DNA from: Bacteroidales bacterium
GTDB lineage: Bacteria; Bacteroidota; Bacteroidia; Bacteroidales; JALTDM01
Direction: 5' to 3'
Length of the DNA stretch: 26,276 bases
Assembly (NCBI GenBank): GCA_027074135.1
Contig: JALTDM010000153.1
Location: 1 to 26,276 of the forward strand
The notes under the pieces are model-generated. The model was given only the letters and a program-made list of their open reading frames with translations, ran no database searches and had not been told where the DNA came from. This document shows, piece by piece, positions 15,443 to 22,822 of the stretch (positions are counted from its first letter, which is position 1; each line of letters begins with the position of its first letter). The position numbers were made by a program, and so were the translations under genes.

Positions 15443-18400
15443 CTATCTAATTAATGTAACATTCCCTGTCTCAACATGGAAATTACCGAAAATGTCATAG
15501 ACCTCACAGTACCATTTATATACTCCGGGCTCAGCCTTTTTACCTCCTTTCACTGTACCGTCCCAACCATATCTTGCAGGATCTTCGGGGTCATATTTGT
15601 CTGTTTCCCAAATCTTTTCACCCCATCTGTCATAAATAATCAACTTAAAATTCTTTGTAGAGATACCATGCCCCGTAACATAAAATACCTCGTTAAAGCC
15701 ATCATTGTCAGGAGTAAATGCGGTAGGCGCATAAAGCACATATATATCATTTATTGTGACAGTTTCTGTTGTTGTATCTTTACATCCGTAAGGAGTTTCA
15801 ACATACAATGAAACAGTATAATCTTCAGGCACTCTATCATATATATGTTGAGGATTTACCTGAAGTGAACTATCTCCGTCCCCGAAATCCCACATATTTA
15901 TTACAACATCATTTGAAGACCTGTTTATAAAATCAATAACAGGATCTACAATAGTCGCATGATCCGGTCTTACAATAAATCTTGCAGTAGGTTTTTTATG
16001 AACCAAAATCATATCATCAATTTTAACTGTATCTTTACACCCTTTATTAGTTGTGTACATTAAAGTTACATCATACAGTCCGGGATTTAAATAAGTGTGT
16101 TCCGGATTAGAACTCAAAGAAAGATTTATTTCATCATTATCCCCAAAATTCCATATGTAATTATGAGTTTGTTCAGCTCCTGCTGTAATATTAAAATGAA
16201 CCGTAAACGGTTGACATCCTTCCAATGTATCAGCTATAAATGTAACAAACGGCATTGGATACACACCTACTTTTACAGTGTCAACCGCTTCAGAACCACA
16301 AACATCCATAGCATGAATTATTATTTCCGAACTTTCATCTAACCTCACCTTTATAGGTAAAGTAATAACAGTTCCATCATCCATATAAATATAATACGGA
16401 CCTCCGCCACCATCAAAAAACGCCGCAGAAATCACAACTTGGTCACCCGGACAAATACTATCCCTGTTTACAAACAATTGCATACGTAAAGGTGGTGAGA
16501 CTTCAACATGTGTAGATGTAGATGCAGTACATCCATTAGCATCTGTAACTTGTATATTATAATCTGTACTTTGAGTTGGCTCTGTTGTTAAAGTTGGTCC
16601 ATTATCTTGACCATTCCAAGTATAAGAATATGGTGCTGTACCACCTGTTGTAGATGTAGGAATAGTAACTTGTTGACCATTGCAAACTTGATAAAAATCT
16701 TGAACAGTAATTGATAAAGAATCAGGTTGAGAAACAATAACAGAATTAGTTGACACACAACCATTAGAATCCGTTACGGTAACATTATATAACCCTGCAG
16801 CAACACCGGAAACAGAATCGACAGTTACACCATTTGTCCAAGTATATGTATAAGGAGGTGTTCCACCCATTGCTTGCACAGCCACCACACCGTTGTTATA
16901 TCCATAACAACTTACATCTTGACTGGATGTAGAGGTAAGTAGTGTTGGCGGAACAGTAACAGTTGTTGAAGTATCATATGGTTCACAATAACTTTCTTGA
17001 ACCTGCAAACTCACATTATAAGTACCTCCCGGAGGGAATTTTACCCAAATCGGTCCGGGACCGCTTGTATTACCAGCAACAATGGTTGCATTGCTTCCAA
17101 AATCCCAAGTAAAAGTAGAAATACTAGGGTCTACAGGATCATTACCACCATTATATGTAAATACAGCTGCGCTGTCTGCACAAGGAGGTGGAGTTACATC
17201 TATTGTAAAAGGCGGCGTTTCACAATAACATTCAGGATCGTTAAATGCCCTAACAATAACATTTATGGTAGTGTCATACGAACAACCATAATCATCCACA
17301 ACCGTAAGTGTAAACGGTTCTTGTGTTTGAGAATCATGTGTTTGGTTACAATAATAAGTTCCTGCACCAAAACCTTGCCCGTTATCATCTAAAATTTGTC
17401 CGTCTGTTCCCGGTGCCGTCCAAGTCTGAGACACGATATTATTTGTATATTGCCAAACATCAGGATAAAGGCTTGGGTCAAAATTCAACCACCAAGCAAA
17501 AATATAACCGTTATCTATTGCCCAATTATCACAAATACGTATGGTCCATTGACCATTCAACGGACATCCTACAAGAGCTGATAATGACTCATATGAAGCA
17601 TATGTGTCATTGGGATCAACAGCATCCCCCTGAGAAACACCAATGGTATGTCCGTTACTCGCGGCTTCACCCAATGTACCGTTATAAGTCGGATTAGGTG
17701 AGATGCAATAAGTTAACCCTGTTCCAGGAGTTTCACTATCATCATCATTAGCATCTCCCAAGAAAACACCTCCACCATCTTGTGCTTCTAATTGAACTTG
17801 AGTACCATCAGGACATATCAAATACATAGTAAGGTCACCAATATATGAATGTTCAATATTCATGCAAACACTTTGAAAATCATTTATATCATCCAGTGTT
17901 TGTCCCGGTTCAAAACTATTTACAATAATTGATGTTTCATAACAGACCCCACTACCATCAGGTAAAAAAGTAGTTCCCGAAACCACTAAAGGAGGCATAC
18001 TTGTCCACGTAGGCTCTTCAACATTAGGTAATCCGTCGGAATTAGTATCTGCCCCCAAAGTTACGGTTTCGCACGGACAAATAATAGAGGGATCAAGCAT
18101 TGTTTCATCAAAATCAGGCTTCAAACTTACTCTCACCCGCACATTAACGGAAGTAGAAGCCTCACACCCCATATCATCTTCCATATAAACTCTCACATTG
18201 TAGCCGTGATGTCCGGTAAAAGTATAAGATTGACTTGTAAGCCCCTGACCTACCACAGAATCATTGTTTGTAAAATACCAAGTGAAAGTAGATGTCGCAT
18301 CAGACTGAGGATATGTTGCATTTGTATATTGTCCTGCAACATTAAAAGTTATTTGTTGACCTTCACATACATCTATGTAATAAGCACTATCTTCATAAAC

Positions 18401-18865
18401 AAAATTTGGATCAGTTGACACCAATTGAAGCTCGGAATGTTGACATTGGAAATTACAATGTATGGATGCACTAAAGTTATCAGCACTACCACCGGAAGGT
18501 GTTGTATAAACGAAAGTTAAACACCCTGAAGTATTTGCACCAGTAGCAGTAACAGCCCATGGATACTGCCAGGCATTACAACCAATCTGGGGAGAATTTT
18601 CGTCCGGTCCATCGTATATACAAAGTTGCCCATCACTAATGCTATAACTGTCGAATGTAACAGAAACATGGGAATTACCACTTGAAACATCATCTGAACA
18701 TAAAGTAAAAACATAAGTTTGCCCTGGTTGAGGTGAGCCTAAATTTAATGTACCACTACACGCATTTACAGTACCTCCGTCTGTTACATTATAAGTTTGA
18801 GATACAGCAGCAAAACCACTTATAATCATTATAACGAATATCCAAAACCTTATAATTTTTTTCAT
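15443..18865 (-). CDS. large T9SS-secreted protein with CUB-like, P-domain, PKD and SprB-type repeats and a gliding-associated (type B) C-terminus
   Basis: A 1140-residue secreted surface protein. Order: signal peptide (1-22); CUB-like domain (25-137, CSGTLNLGSPQPG, LCIYDGP); PKD-like domain (145-245); proprotein-convertase P-domain-like region (315-465, SIIVNSFEPGQ, YIGDLTMYLICPDGTQ, LNGQWTIRICDNW); Ig/PKD-like segments (470-640); one SprB-type repeat (642-717, VSCYGYNNGVVAV, GGTPPYTYTW, VTVTDSNGC); a related segment (720-790); PKD domains with WNFGD and WDFGDGD (about 870-1037); and a C-terminal type B T9SS signal (1042-1140, APTAFTPDNDGFNEVF, IYDRWGEKIWET, GVYKWY). The CUB and P-domains often mark secreted proteases, but no protease domain is present. 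I infer adhesion or a gliding-related surface role. Monocistronic, with its own promoter and terminator. Confidence 0.88.
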   Translation of the reverse strand: MKKIIRFWIFVIMIISGFAAVSQTYNVTDGGTVNACSGTLNLGSPQPGQTYVFTLCSDDVSSGNSHVSVTFDSYSISDGQLCIYDGPDENSPQIGCNAWQYPWAVTATGANTSGCLTFVYTTPSGGSADNFSASIHCNFQCQHSELQLVSTDPNFVYEDSAYYIDVCEGQQITFNVAGQYTNATYPQSDATSTFTWYFTNNDSVVGQGLTSQSYTFTGHHGYNVRVYMEDDMGCEASTSVNVRVRVSLKPDFDETMLDPSIICPCETVTLGADTNSDGLPNVEEPTWTSMPPLVVSGTTFLPDGSGVCYETSIIVNSFEPGQTLDDINDFQSVCMNIEHSYIGDLTMYLICPDGTQVQLEAQDGGGVFLGDANDDDSETPGTGLTYCISPNPTYNGTLGEAASNGHTIGVSQGDAVDPNDTYASYESLSALVGCPLNGQWTIRICDNWAIDNGYIFAWWLNFDPSLYPDVWQYTNNIVSQTWTAPGTDGQILDDNGQGFGAGTYYCNQTHDSQTQEPFTLTVVDDYGCSYDTTINVIVRAFNDPECYCETPPFTIDVTPPPCADSAAVFTYNGGNDPVDPSISTFTWDFGSNATIVAGNTSGPGPIWVKFPPGGTYNVSLQVQESYCEPYDTSTTVTVPPTLLTSTSSQDVSCYGYNNGVVAVQAMGGTPPYTYTWTNGVTVDSVSGVAAGLYNVTVTDSNGCVSTNSVIVSQPDSLSITVQDFYQVCNGQQVTIPTSTTGGTAPYSYTWNGQDNGPTLTTEPTQSTDYNIQVTDANGCTASTSTHVEVSPPLRMQLFVNRDSICPGDQVVISAAFFDGGGGPYYIYMDDGTVITLPIKVRLDESSEIIIHAMDVCGSEAVDTVKVGVYPMPFVTFIADTLEGCQPFTVHFNITAGAEQTHNYIWNFGDNDEINLSLSSNPEHTYLNPGLYDVTLMYTTNKGCKDTVKIDDMILVHKKPTARFIVRPDHATIVDPVIDFINRSSNDVVINMWDFGDGDSSLQVNPQHIYDRVPEDYTVSLYVETPYGCKDTTTETVTINDIYVLYAPTAFTPDNDGFNEVFYVTGHGISTKNFKLIIYDRWGEKIWETDKYDPEDPARYGWDGTVKGGKKAEPGVYKWYCEVYDIFGNFHVETGNVTLIR

Positions 18866-18893
18866 AACTTACTTTTTATCATCTATATTGTTA

Positions 18894-18901
18894 CAAATAT
18901 A
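18894..18901 (-). promoter_or_regulatory. -7 element TATATTTG upstream of the type B T9SS protein gene
   Basis: On the minus strand TATATTTG (18901-18894) matches TAnnTTTG exactly and ends 29 bases before the ATG at 18865. No -33 TTG lies at normal spacing. Confidence 0.6.
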
Positions 18902-18950
18902 GTCACATTCTGATAAAGAAACGATTTGTTTAATCAAGAGTTGCGTATTT

Positions 18951-18979
18951 TTTTATCAAAAGATGACATTTTATCAAAA
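18951..18979. repeat. 11-bp direct repeat TTTTATCAAAA
   Basis: TTTTATCAAAA occurs at 18951-18961 and 18969-18979, an 18-bp period, between yraN and the type B T9SS gene. The same 11-mer occurs inverted at 20557-20567. It may be a regulator site or AT-rich coincidence. Confidence 0.4.
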
Positions 18980-19004
18980 AAAATAACTGTTTGTCCGCAA
19001 AAAC

Positions 19005-19355
19005 TTAAAAAGCATTTTCGATATGTTGTACTTTGGTAAATTTCCCGTTATGAATTATAGAAACGACATCAAATCTTACCGGAAGGTCTATCTCGTTTTC
19101 AATCAAATAATTACTTGCCGCTTCAATTAAGAAACGTTGTTTTTTCTCATCCACAAACTCAAAAGGCTCTCCGAAAAAGTCTGTTGAACGGGTTTTTACT
19201 TCAACAAAAACAACAATTCCGTTTTTTAACGCAATAATATCAATTTCTTTATGGTCAAAAATCCAATTTCTGTCCAAAATTGTGTAACCCTTTTTCTTCA
19301 AAAATGTTACGGCAATTTCTTCTCCTTTATTTCCTAAATCTTTGTTGTGAGACAC
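19005..19355 (-). CDS. yraN: YraN family (UPF0102) endonuclease-fold protein
   Basis: A 116-residue cytoplasmic protein of the YraN/UPF0102 family, which has a restriction-endonuclease-like fold and uncertain function (DNA processing is presumed from the fold). The signature runs GNKGEEIAVTFLKKKGY (8-24), then RNW, then HKEIDIIALKNG with Asp39, then VVFVEVKTRS with Glu52 and Lys54. These correspond to the E...D...ExK nuclease core and are all present. Length matches the family norm of about 115-125. It is the second gene of a minus-strand operon, starting 9 bases after the stop of the DoxX/Trx-like gene. No clear hairpin terminator follows, only T-rich sequence on that strand. Confidence 0.93.
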   Translation of the reverse strand: MSHNKDLGNKGEEIAVTFLKKKGYTILDRNWIFDHKEIDIIALKNGIVVFVEVKTRSTDFFGEPFEFVDEKKQRFLIEAASNYLIENEIDLPVRFDVVSIIHNGKFTKVQHIENAF

Positions 19356-19364
19356 GATAATGAC

Positions 19365-20495
19365 TTATTTTTCCAATATCCTTTTTATTTCAGACCACTT
19401 AGGAATATCGGCACTACTCCACTTACCTGCCACAGTTCCTTTTTGTAACAAAACTATACCGGGATTAGAACGAACAACTGTTTTCAAATTTATTTCATCT
19501 CCGGAATAAACCGGCAAATCAATATCAAAATCATGCAACATCTCTTTAACATTTCCATCATCTGAAGCAGTCCAAAAAATAATATTTACACCATTACTTT
19601 TTGTAGCATTTACAAACTCACGTAAATTATCCACACATTTTTTATCAAAACCATCTATATCATAAGAAACGACAAGAATATAATTGTTTGAAGACAGCAC
19701 TGTATCAGTTATATCATTCCCATTTTCAGACTCTATTACAAAATCGTGTACAGGGGGATGGTACCCTTTCTTTATTAATATAGGATCGGAAGTCTTAACA
19801 ATTTGCCATGTTGTGTCTTTCCAAATTTGTGATTTAATGTATTGTTTACTATCCATTTTTTTTGTTTCGCCCGTTTTTGAATTCTTCATTGTATAATAAT
19901 AGATATATTCATCTTGTGGTGCACCTTCGGGTATTTTCATAAGTTCAGGTATATTATTACCTATTTTATAAGGTCTAAAATCAATTATTGGCAAGTGAAC
20001 ATAAGAATACCACATTATCCCTGATATAAAAATTGTTGCAGAAGCAATACCATACAATGAAAATCTATTACCTTTTAATTTTTTTTGGTTAATTAACAAG
20101 TAAATTGCCAGTGCTGAAATGAAAATATTTTTATAAAAAGTAGCCCAGTTTGAAATCTTAACTGCATCACCGAAACAACCGCAATCGGTAACCGGATTAT
20201 TTATTGCTATATAAAGAGTAAGTGGTGTAAAAACAATCATAAAAAGCATCGCAACCTTTGTAAAAAACTTTGGATAAAAATTAAAAACAAGAGCGGTCCC
20301 CGTTACAAACTCCAAACCCGCAAGCAGTACTGCCAAAACAAATGCCGCAGGAACCATAAACTCCCAACCGAAAGCATGGAAATAATCTTGAAATTTGTAT
20401 GTACCACCCAATGGGTCGACAGCCTTTACAAAACCACTAAACATAAACACGGCTCCCAATAAAATTCTTGCGGCAATAAGCAATGCTTTTTTCAT
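19365..20495 (-). CDS. DoxX/MauE-like membrane protein with C-terminal thioredoxin-like domain (BT_3928-like family)
   Basis: A 376-residue inner-membrane protein. The N-terminal part (1-170) is a DoxX/MauE-like bundle of about four to five helices, with ARILLGAVFMFSGFVKAVDPLGG at the start and a conserved DCGCFGD loop (104-110, Cys105 and Cys107). The C-terminal part (about 180-376) looks thioredoxin-like, with a hydrophobic strand, helix and SNPGIVLL (cis-Pro-like Pro345). It has no CxxC, only a lone Cys287 in DKKCVDN. This matches my memory of a conserved Bacteroidota family annotated as DoxX or BT_3928-like. I infer a periplasmic redox or quinone-linked role; the activity is unproven. The ATG at 20495 is chosen over an in-frame TTG at 20513. 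The gene leads an operon with yraN. Confidence 0.8.
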   Translation of the reverse strand: MKKALLIAARILLGAVFMFSGFVKAVDPLGGTYKFQDYFHAFGWEFMVPAAFVLAVLLAGLEFVTGTALVFNFYPKFFTKVAMLFMIVFTPLTLYIAINNPVTDCGCFGDAVKISNWATFYKNIFISALAIYLLINQKKLKGNRFSLYGIASATIFISGIMWYSYVHLPIIDFRPYKIGNNIPELMKIPEGAPQDEYIYYYTMKNSKTGETKKMDSKQYIKSQIWKDTTWQIVKTSDPILIKKGYHPPVHDFVIESENGNDITDTVLSSNNYILVVSYDIDGFDKKCVDNLREFVNATKSNGVNIIFWTASDDGNVKEMLHDFDIDLPVYSGDEINLKTVVRSNPGIVLLQKGTVAGKWSSADIPKWSEIKRILEK

Positions 20496-20556
20496 AGCTG
20501 ATTTTTTTTGCAATTATAAGAATTATTCAATACAAAACGATTGACCTCCATCAATA

Positions 20557-20567
20557 TTTTGATAAAA
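20557..20567 (-). repeat. inverted copy of the TTTTATCAAAA motif
   Basis: TTTTGATAAAA at 20557-20567 is the exact reverse complement of the 11-mer found twice at 18951-18979. It overlaps a short palindrome, ATCAA-TATT-TTGAT (20550-20563), about 60 bases upstream of the DoxX/Trx-like start. It is a candidate operator only. Confidence 0.3.
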
Positions 20568-20665
20568 GTCGATTACACTTGAGATTTGTCTTTGCTATAC
20601 TTTTTTAATTTGAATTTTTAAAATCATAATTGAACAATAAAATTATTACGTATTGAAAAAAATAT

Positions 20666-20673
20666 TAATTTTG
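20666..20673 (+). promoter_or_regulatory. -7 element TAATTTTG upstream of tRNA-Arg
   Basis: TAATTTTG matches TAnnTTTG and is followed by CGGCACAA, as at the promoter at 21547. It ends 25 bases before the tRNA. No -33 TTG lies at normal spacing. Confidence 0.6.
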
Positions 20674-20698
20674 CGGCACAATTTGTTCTTATAAAAAC

Positions 20699-20770
20699 GG
20701 CCCCATAGTTCAATGGATAGAATAGCGGTTTCCTAAACCGTAGATCCAGGTTCGATTCCTGGTGGGGCTA
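20699..20770 (+). tRNA. tRNA-Arg (anticodon CCU)
   Basis: A complete 72-base cloverleaf. The acceptor GGCCCCA pairs with TGGGGCT (G1-U72 wobble) and is followed by discriminator A. The D-stem GTTC/GAAT has loop AATGGATA. The anticodon stem GCGGT/ACCGT has loop TTCCTAA, so the anticodon CCT (20732-20734) reads AGG. The T-arm is CCAGG-TTCGATT-CCTGG. The CCA end is not encoded. A T-run follows at 20772-20777. Confidence 0.96.
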
Positions 20771-20810
20771 CTTTTTTACTTTCCTATTTTATGTTTATCC
20801 AAAATAGAAT

Positions 20811-20818
20811 TACCTTTG
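20811..20818 (+). promoter_or_regulatory. -7 element TACCTTTG upstream of the first small outer-membrane protein gene
   Basis: TACCTTTG matches TAnnTTTG and ends only 14 bases before the ATG at 20832, so the mRNA leader would be under about 10 bases. No -33 TTG is apparent. Confidence 0.55.
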
Positions 20819-20831
20819 TCAAAAAAAAACT

Positions 20832-21533
20832 ATGAAAAAAATATTTTTTATCGTACTGGTACTTATTGGTATAAAAGCATTTTCACAACATTATGAAGCA
20901 GATGTAAAAGAAGACACTGCTGCAACAACACTTACAAAAAATAATATTAATATTTTCTTGACACTTGGAAGTTTTATTACTAATGGCGACGAACACATAA
21001 AAGATTATCAACCCCTATCATTTAATATAGGACTTCAATATTTATATAAGGTAAATAAAAACATTGGAATTTATAGCAATTTAAGTTTCAGTTCAAACAG
21101 ATTTTCTGTTATCCAAGAGCCCGGTATATCATTCCCGACATCAGACCTTAACGACAAAAATATTTATACCTTTGGAGGAATTCAAGCTGCCACGGGATTC
21201 ACCTTTATGCTAACACACAAAGGTTGTGAGGATGATGTAAGAACATCTCTAACATTGTATGGATTTGGAGAATATTACTATTATCGTGAACTCGAAGTAA
21301 GTGGGAAATTAAATAAATCCAATGCACCTTTTGCTTCAACCTACAATACCGTTTATCATAAACTTTCGTATGTTGTCCCTTTCAATTACGGAGTAGGCGG
21401 AGATATAAAGATTTATTACATTTACTTGGGTGCCAGGTATTTTATGTCAAATTTTATAGACAGCTCGTTTAAAAAAGACCATAACTGGCCCGATTTACCA
21501 AAACTTAAAATTTACCTTAAATACAAATTTTAG
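20832..21533 (+). CDS. putative outer-membrane beta-barrel protein, unrecognised family
   Basis: A 233-residue exported protein that I do not recognise. The signal peptide ends near KAFSQ (1-18). The mature part alternates polar and aromatic residues in strand-like stretches separated by turns (INIFLTLGSF, FNIGLQYLYKVNKNIGIYSNLSF, SLTLYGFGEYYYY, IYYIYLGARYFM). It ends in LKIYLKYKF, with the terminal phenylalanine typical of outer-membrane barrels; eight strands would fit the length. No catalytic motif is seen. It has its own promoter and lies just after tRNA-Arg. A second small barrel-like gene follows 36 bases later; the two proteins are not obviously similar. Confidence 0.7.
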   Translation: MKKIFFIVLVLIGIKAFSQHYEADVKEDTAATTLTKNNINIFLTLGSFITNGDEHIKDYQPLSFNIGLQYLYKVNKNIGIYSNLSFSSNRFSVIQEPGISFPTSDLNDKNIYTFGGIQAATGFTFMLTHKGCEDDVRTSLTLYGFGEYYYYRELEVSGKLNKSNAPFASTYNTVYHKLSYVVPFNYGVGGDIKIYYIYLGARYFMSNFIDSSFKKDHNWPDLPKLKIYLKYKF

Positions 21534-21546
21534 CAAATAAACATTG

Positions 21547-21554
21547 TATATTTG
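21547..21554 (+). promoter_or_regulatory. -7 element TATATTTG upstream of the second small outer-membrane protein gene
   Basis: TATATTTG followed by CGGCACAA, the same downstream bases as at the tRNA promoter. It ends 15 bases before the ATG at 21570, implying a leader of about 10 bases. It probably drives the following ribE and nusB genes as well. Confidence 0.6.
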
Positions 21555-21569
21555 CGGCACAAAAAATTT

Positions 21570-22163
21570 ATGGCTATGAAGAAAGTTTTATTTATTGTAT
21601 TGGTTATAGTGTTTTCTTTAAACATTTCACAAAAAGCACAGGCACAAGTATTTGACAAAGGCACAACATTATTGGATGCCGGTGTAGGAATACCATATTA
21701 TGTTCATGTTGGCATTCCTCCCGTATATGGCAATTTTGAAATGGGAGTTCACAAATATTTTGGAATAGGTGTAACAGGTGGCTTTTATAGTTGGGGATAT
21801 GATGATTATTGGTATGGTACACATTATTATGATTATGAAAGAAATCTAATGGGTGCAGGATTTGGTGCATTTCACTTTTCCGAGCTTCTTAAGCAACTTG
21901 ACTTGGATATGGGAGATATTCTAAACTCATTAGACTTTTATTATAAAATGGGATTCGGAATGAAATTAAAAATGTATAACACACTAGAATGGAATCCTGC
22001 TACTAAGGAATATGAAGAAATAGCTCATACAGGCATAAGCCCGATTTTCATGTCAGACTTTGGAGCCAGATTTTATTTTTCCGATAATCTTGCTGTTTTT
22101 ATGGAAGTGGGTTATGACTTTTATTCTTGGACAAAATTCGGTATAACATTCAAACTTAAATAA
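21570..22163 (+). CDS. putative small outer-membrane beta-barrel protein
   Basis: A 197-residue exported protein with signal peptide MAMKKVLFIVLVIVFSLN through QAQ (about 1-25). The mature part is rich in Gly, Tyr and Phe with barrel-like strands (VGIPYYVHVGIPPVYGNFEMGV, FGIGVTGGFYSWGY, MGAGFGAFHF, FYYKMGFGMKLKMY, PIFMSDFGARFYF, VFMEVGYDFYSW). The end, FGITFKLK, fits a last barrel strand. The family is not recognised beyond general outer-membrane beta-barrel character. Start is ATG 21570 or ATG 21576; an upstream in-frame start at 21552 falls inside the promoter. Riboflavin synthase begins 2 bases after its stop, so the two are co-transcribed, though no functional link is evident. Confidence 0.75.
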   Translation: MAMKKVLFIVLVIVFSLNISQKAQAQVFDKGTTLLDAGVGIPYYVHVGIPPVYGNFEMGVHKYFGIGVTGGFYSWGYDDYWYGTHYYDYERNLMGAGFGAFHFSELLKQLDLDMGDILNSLDFYYKMGFGMKLKMYNTLEWNPATKEYEEIAHTGISPIFMSDFGARFYFSDNLAVFMEVGYDFYSWTKFGITFKLK

Positions 22164-22165
22164 TT

Positions 22166-22804
22166 ATGTTTTCAGGCATAGTTGAGGAAACTGCAAAGGT
22201 GGTAAACCTTAAAAAAGAAGGAACCAACCTTCATATTACATTAACTTGTTCTTTTGCAAACGAGTTGGACATAGATCAAAGTGTATCGCATAACGGCGTA
22301 TGCCTAACGGTTGTAAATGTTGACAAGGTTAATAAAACATACACCGTTACGGCAATAGAAGAAACATTAAAAAAGTCAAACCTTGGCTTACTTCAAGTCG
22401 GTGATGAAGTAAACATAGAAAGAAGTATGAAGCCCGACAGTTTTCTCGACGGTCATTTGGTTCAGGGTCATGTAGATCAAACAGCTACTTGTACACAGGT
22501 TGAAAAAAGAGACGGCAGTTGGTATTACACATTCGAATACAACCCGTCAACTGGTAATATTACAGTAGAAAAAGGTTCAATAGCTGTAAATGGAGTTAGT
22601 CTGACAGTTGTGAATTCTCAAACAGGTTCATTTCAAGTAGCAATTATTCCTTATACTTATGAAATAACCAATTTTCACAATATAAAAGAAGGGACAATTG
22701 TAAACCTTGAATTTGATATTTTAGGAAAATACATTCAAAAAATACTGGAGCAACAAATTGAAGGAATAAAAGAACTATTAGCAAGAAACTCTCAAAAACA
22801 ATAA
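22166..22804 (+). CDS. ribE: riboflavin synthase (alpha subunit)
   Basis: A 212-residue cytoplasmic enzyme that dismutates two 6,7-dimethyl-8-ribityllumazine molecules to riboflavin, the last step of the pathway. Its two homologous lumazine-binding barrels are visible. The first (1 to about 95) starts with the canonical MFSGIVEE and carries HNGVCLTV (42-49). The second begins at GHLVQGHVD (96-104) and carries VNGVSLTV (141-148) and IPYT (161-164). Length is typical of the family. The start lies 2 bases after the stop of the preceding outer-membrane protein gene with no Shine-Dalgarno, suggesting termination-reinitiation. No FMN riboswitch is visible upstream. Other riboflavin genes are absent from the window. 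Confidence 0.96.
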   Translation: MFSGIVEETAKVVNLKKEGTNLHITLTCSFANELDIDQSVSHNGVCLTVVNVDKVNKTYTVTAIEETLKKSNLGLLQVGDEVNIERSMKPDSFLDGHLVQGHVDQTATCTQVEKRDGSWYYTFEYNPSTGNITVEKGSIAVNGVSLTVVNSQTGSFQVAIIPYTYEITNFHNIKEGTIVNLEFDILGKYIQKILEQQIEGIKELLARNSQKQ

Positions 22805-22805
22805 C

Positions 22806-22812
22806 AAAGGAG
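22806..22812 (+). promoter_or_regulatory. strong Shine-Dalgarno site before nusB
   Basis: AAAGGAG lies 10 bases before the nusB ATG at 22823. It stands out because the other plus-strand starts in this window have AT-rich upstream sequence without a clear Shine-Dalgarno. Confidence 0.6.
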
Positions 22813-22822
22813 TCCCTGTATA

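Noticed and set aside
16997..17697. Overlapping plus-strand open frames of 131 and 124 codons inside the type B T9SS gene
   Set aside because: They are shadow frames with atypical composition (Arg/Cys/Ile/Thr-rich) and no initiation context. The minus-strand frame is clearly coding.
20496..20665. Small gene or RNA between the DoxX-like gene and tRNA-Arg
   Set aside because: No open frame with a sensible start and no stable hairpin with a T-run were seen, only short AT-rich palindromes.
21570..22166. FMN riboswitch controlling ribE
   Set aside because: Only two bases separate ribE from the upstream gene, and the upstream promoter leader is about 10 bases, leaving no room for the conserved aptamer.
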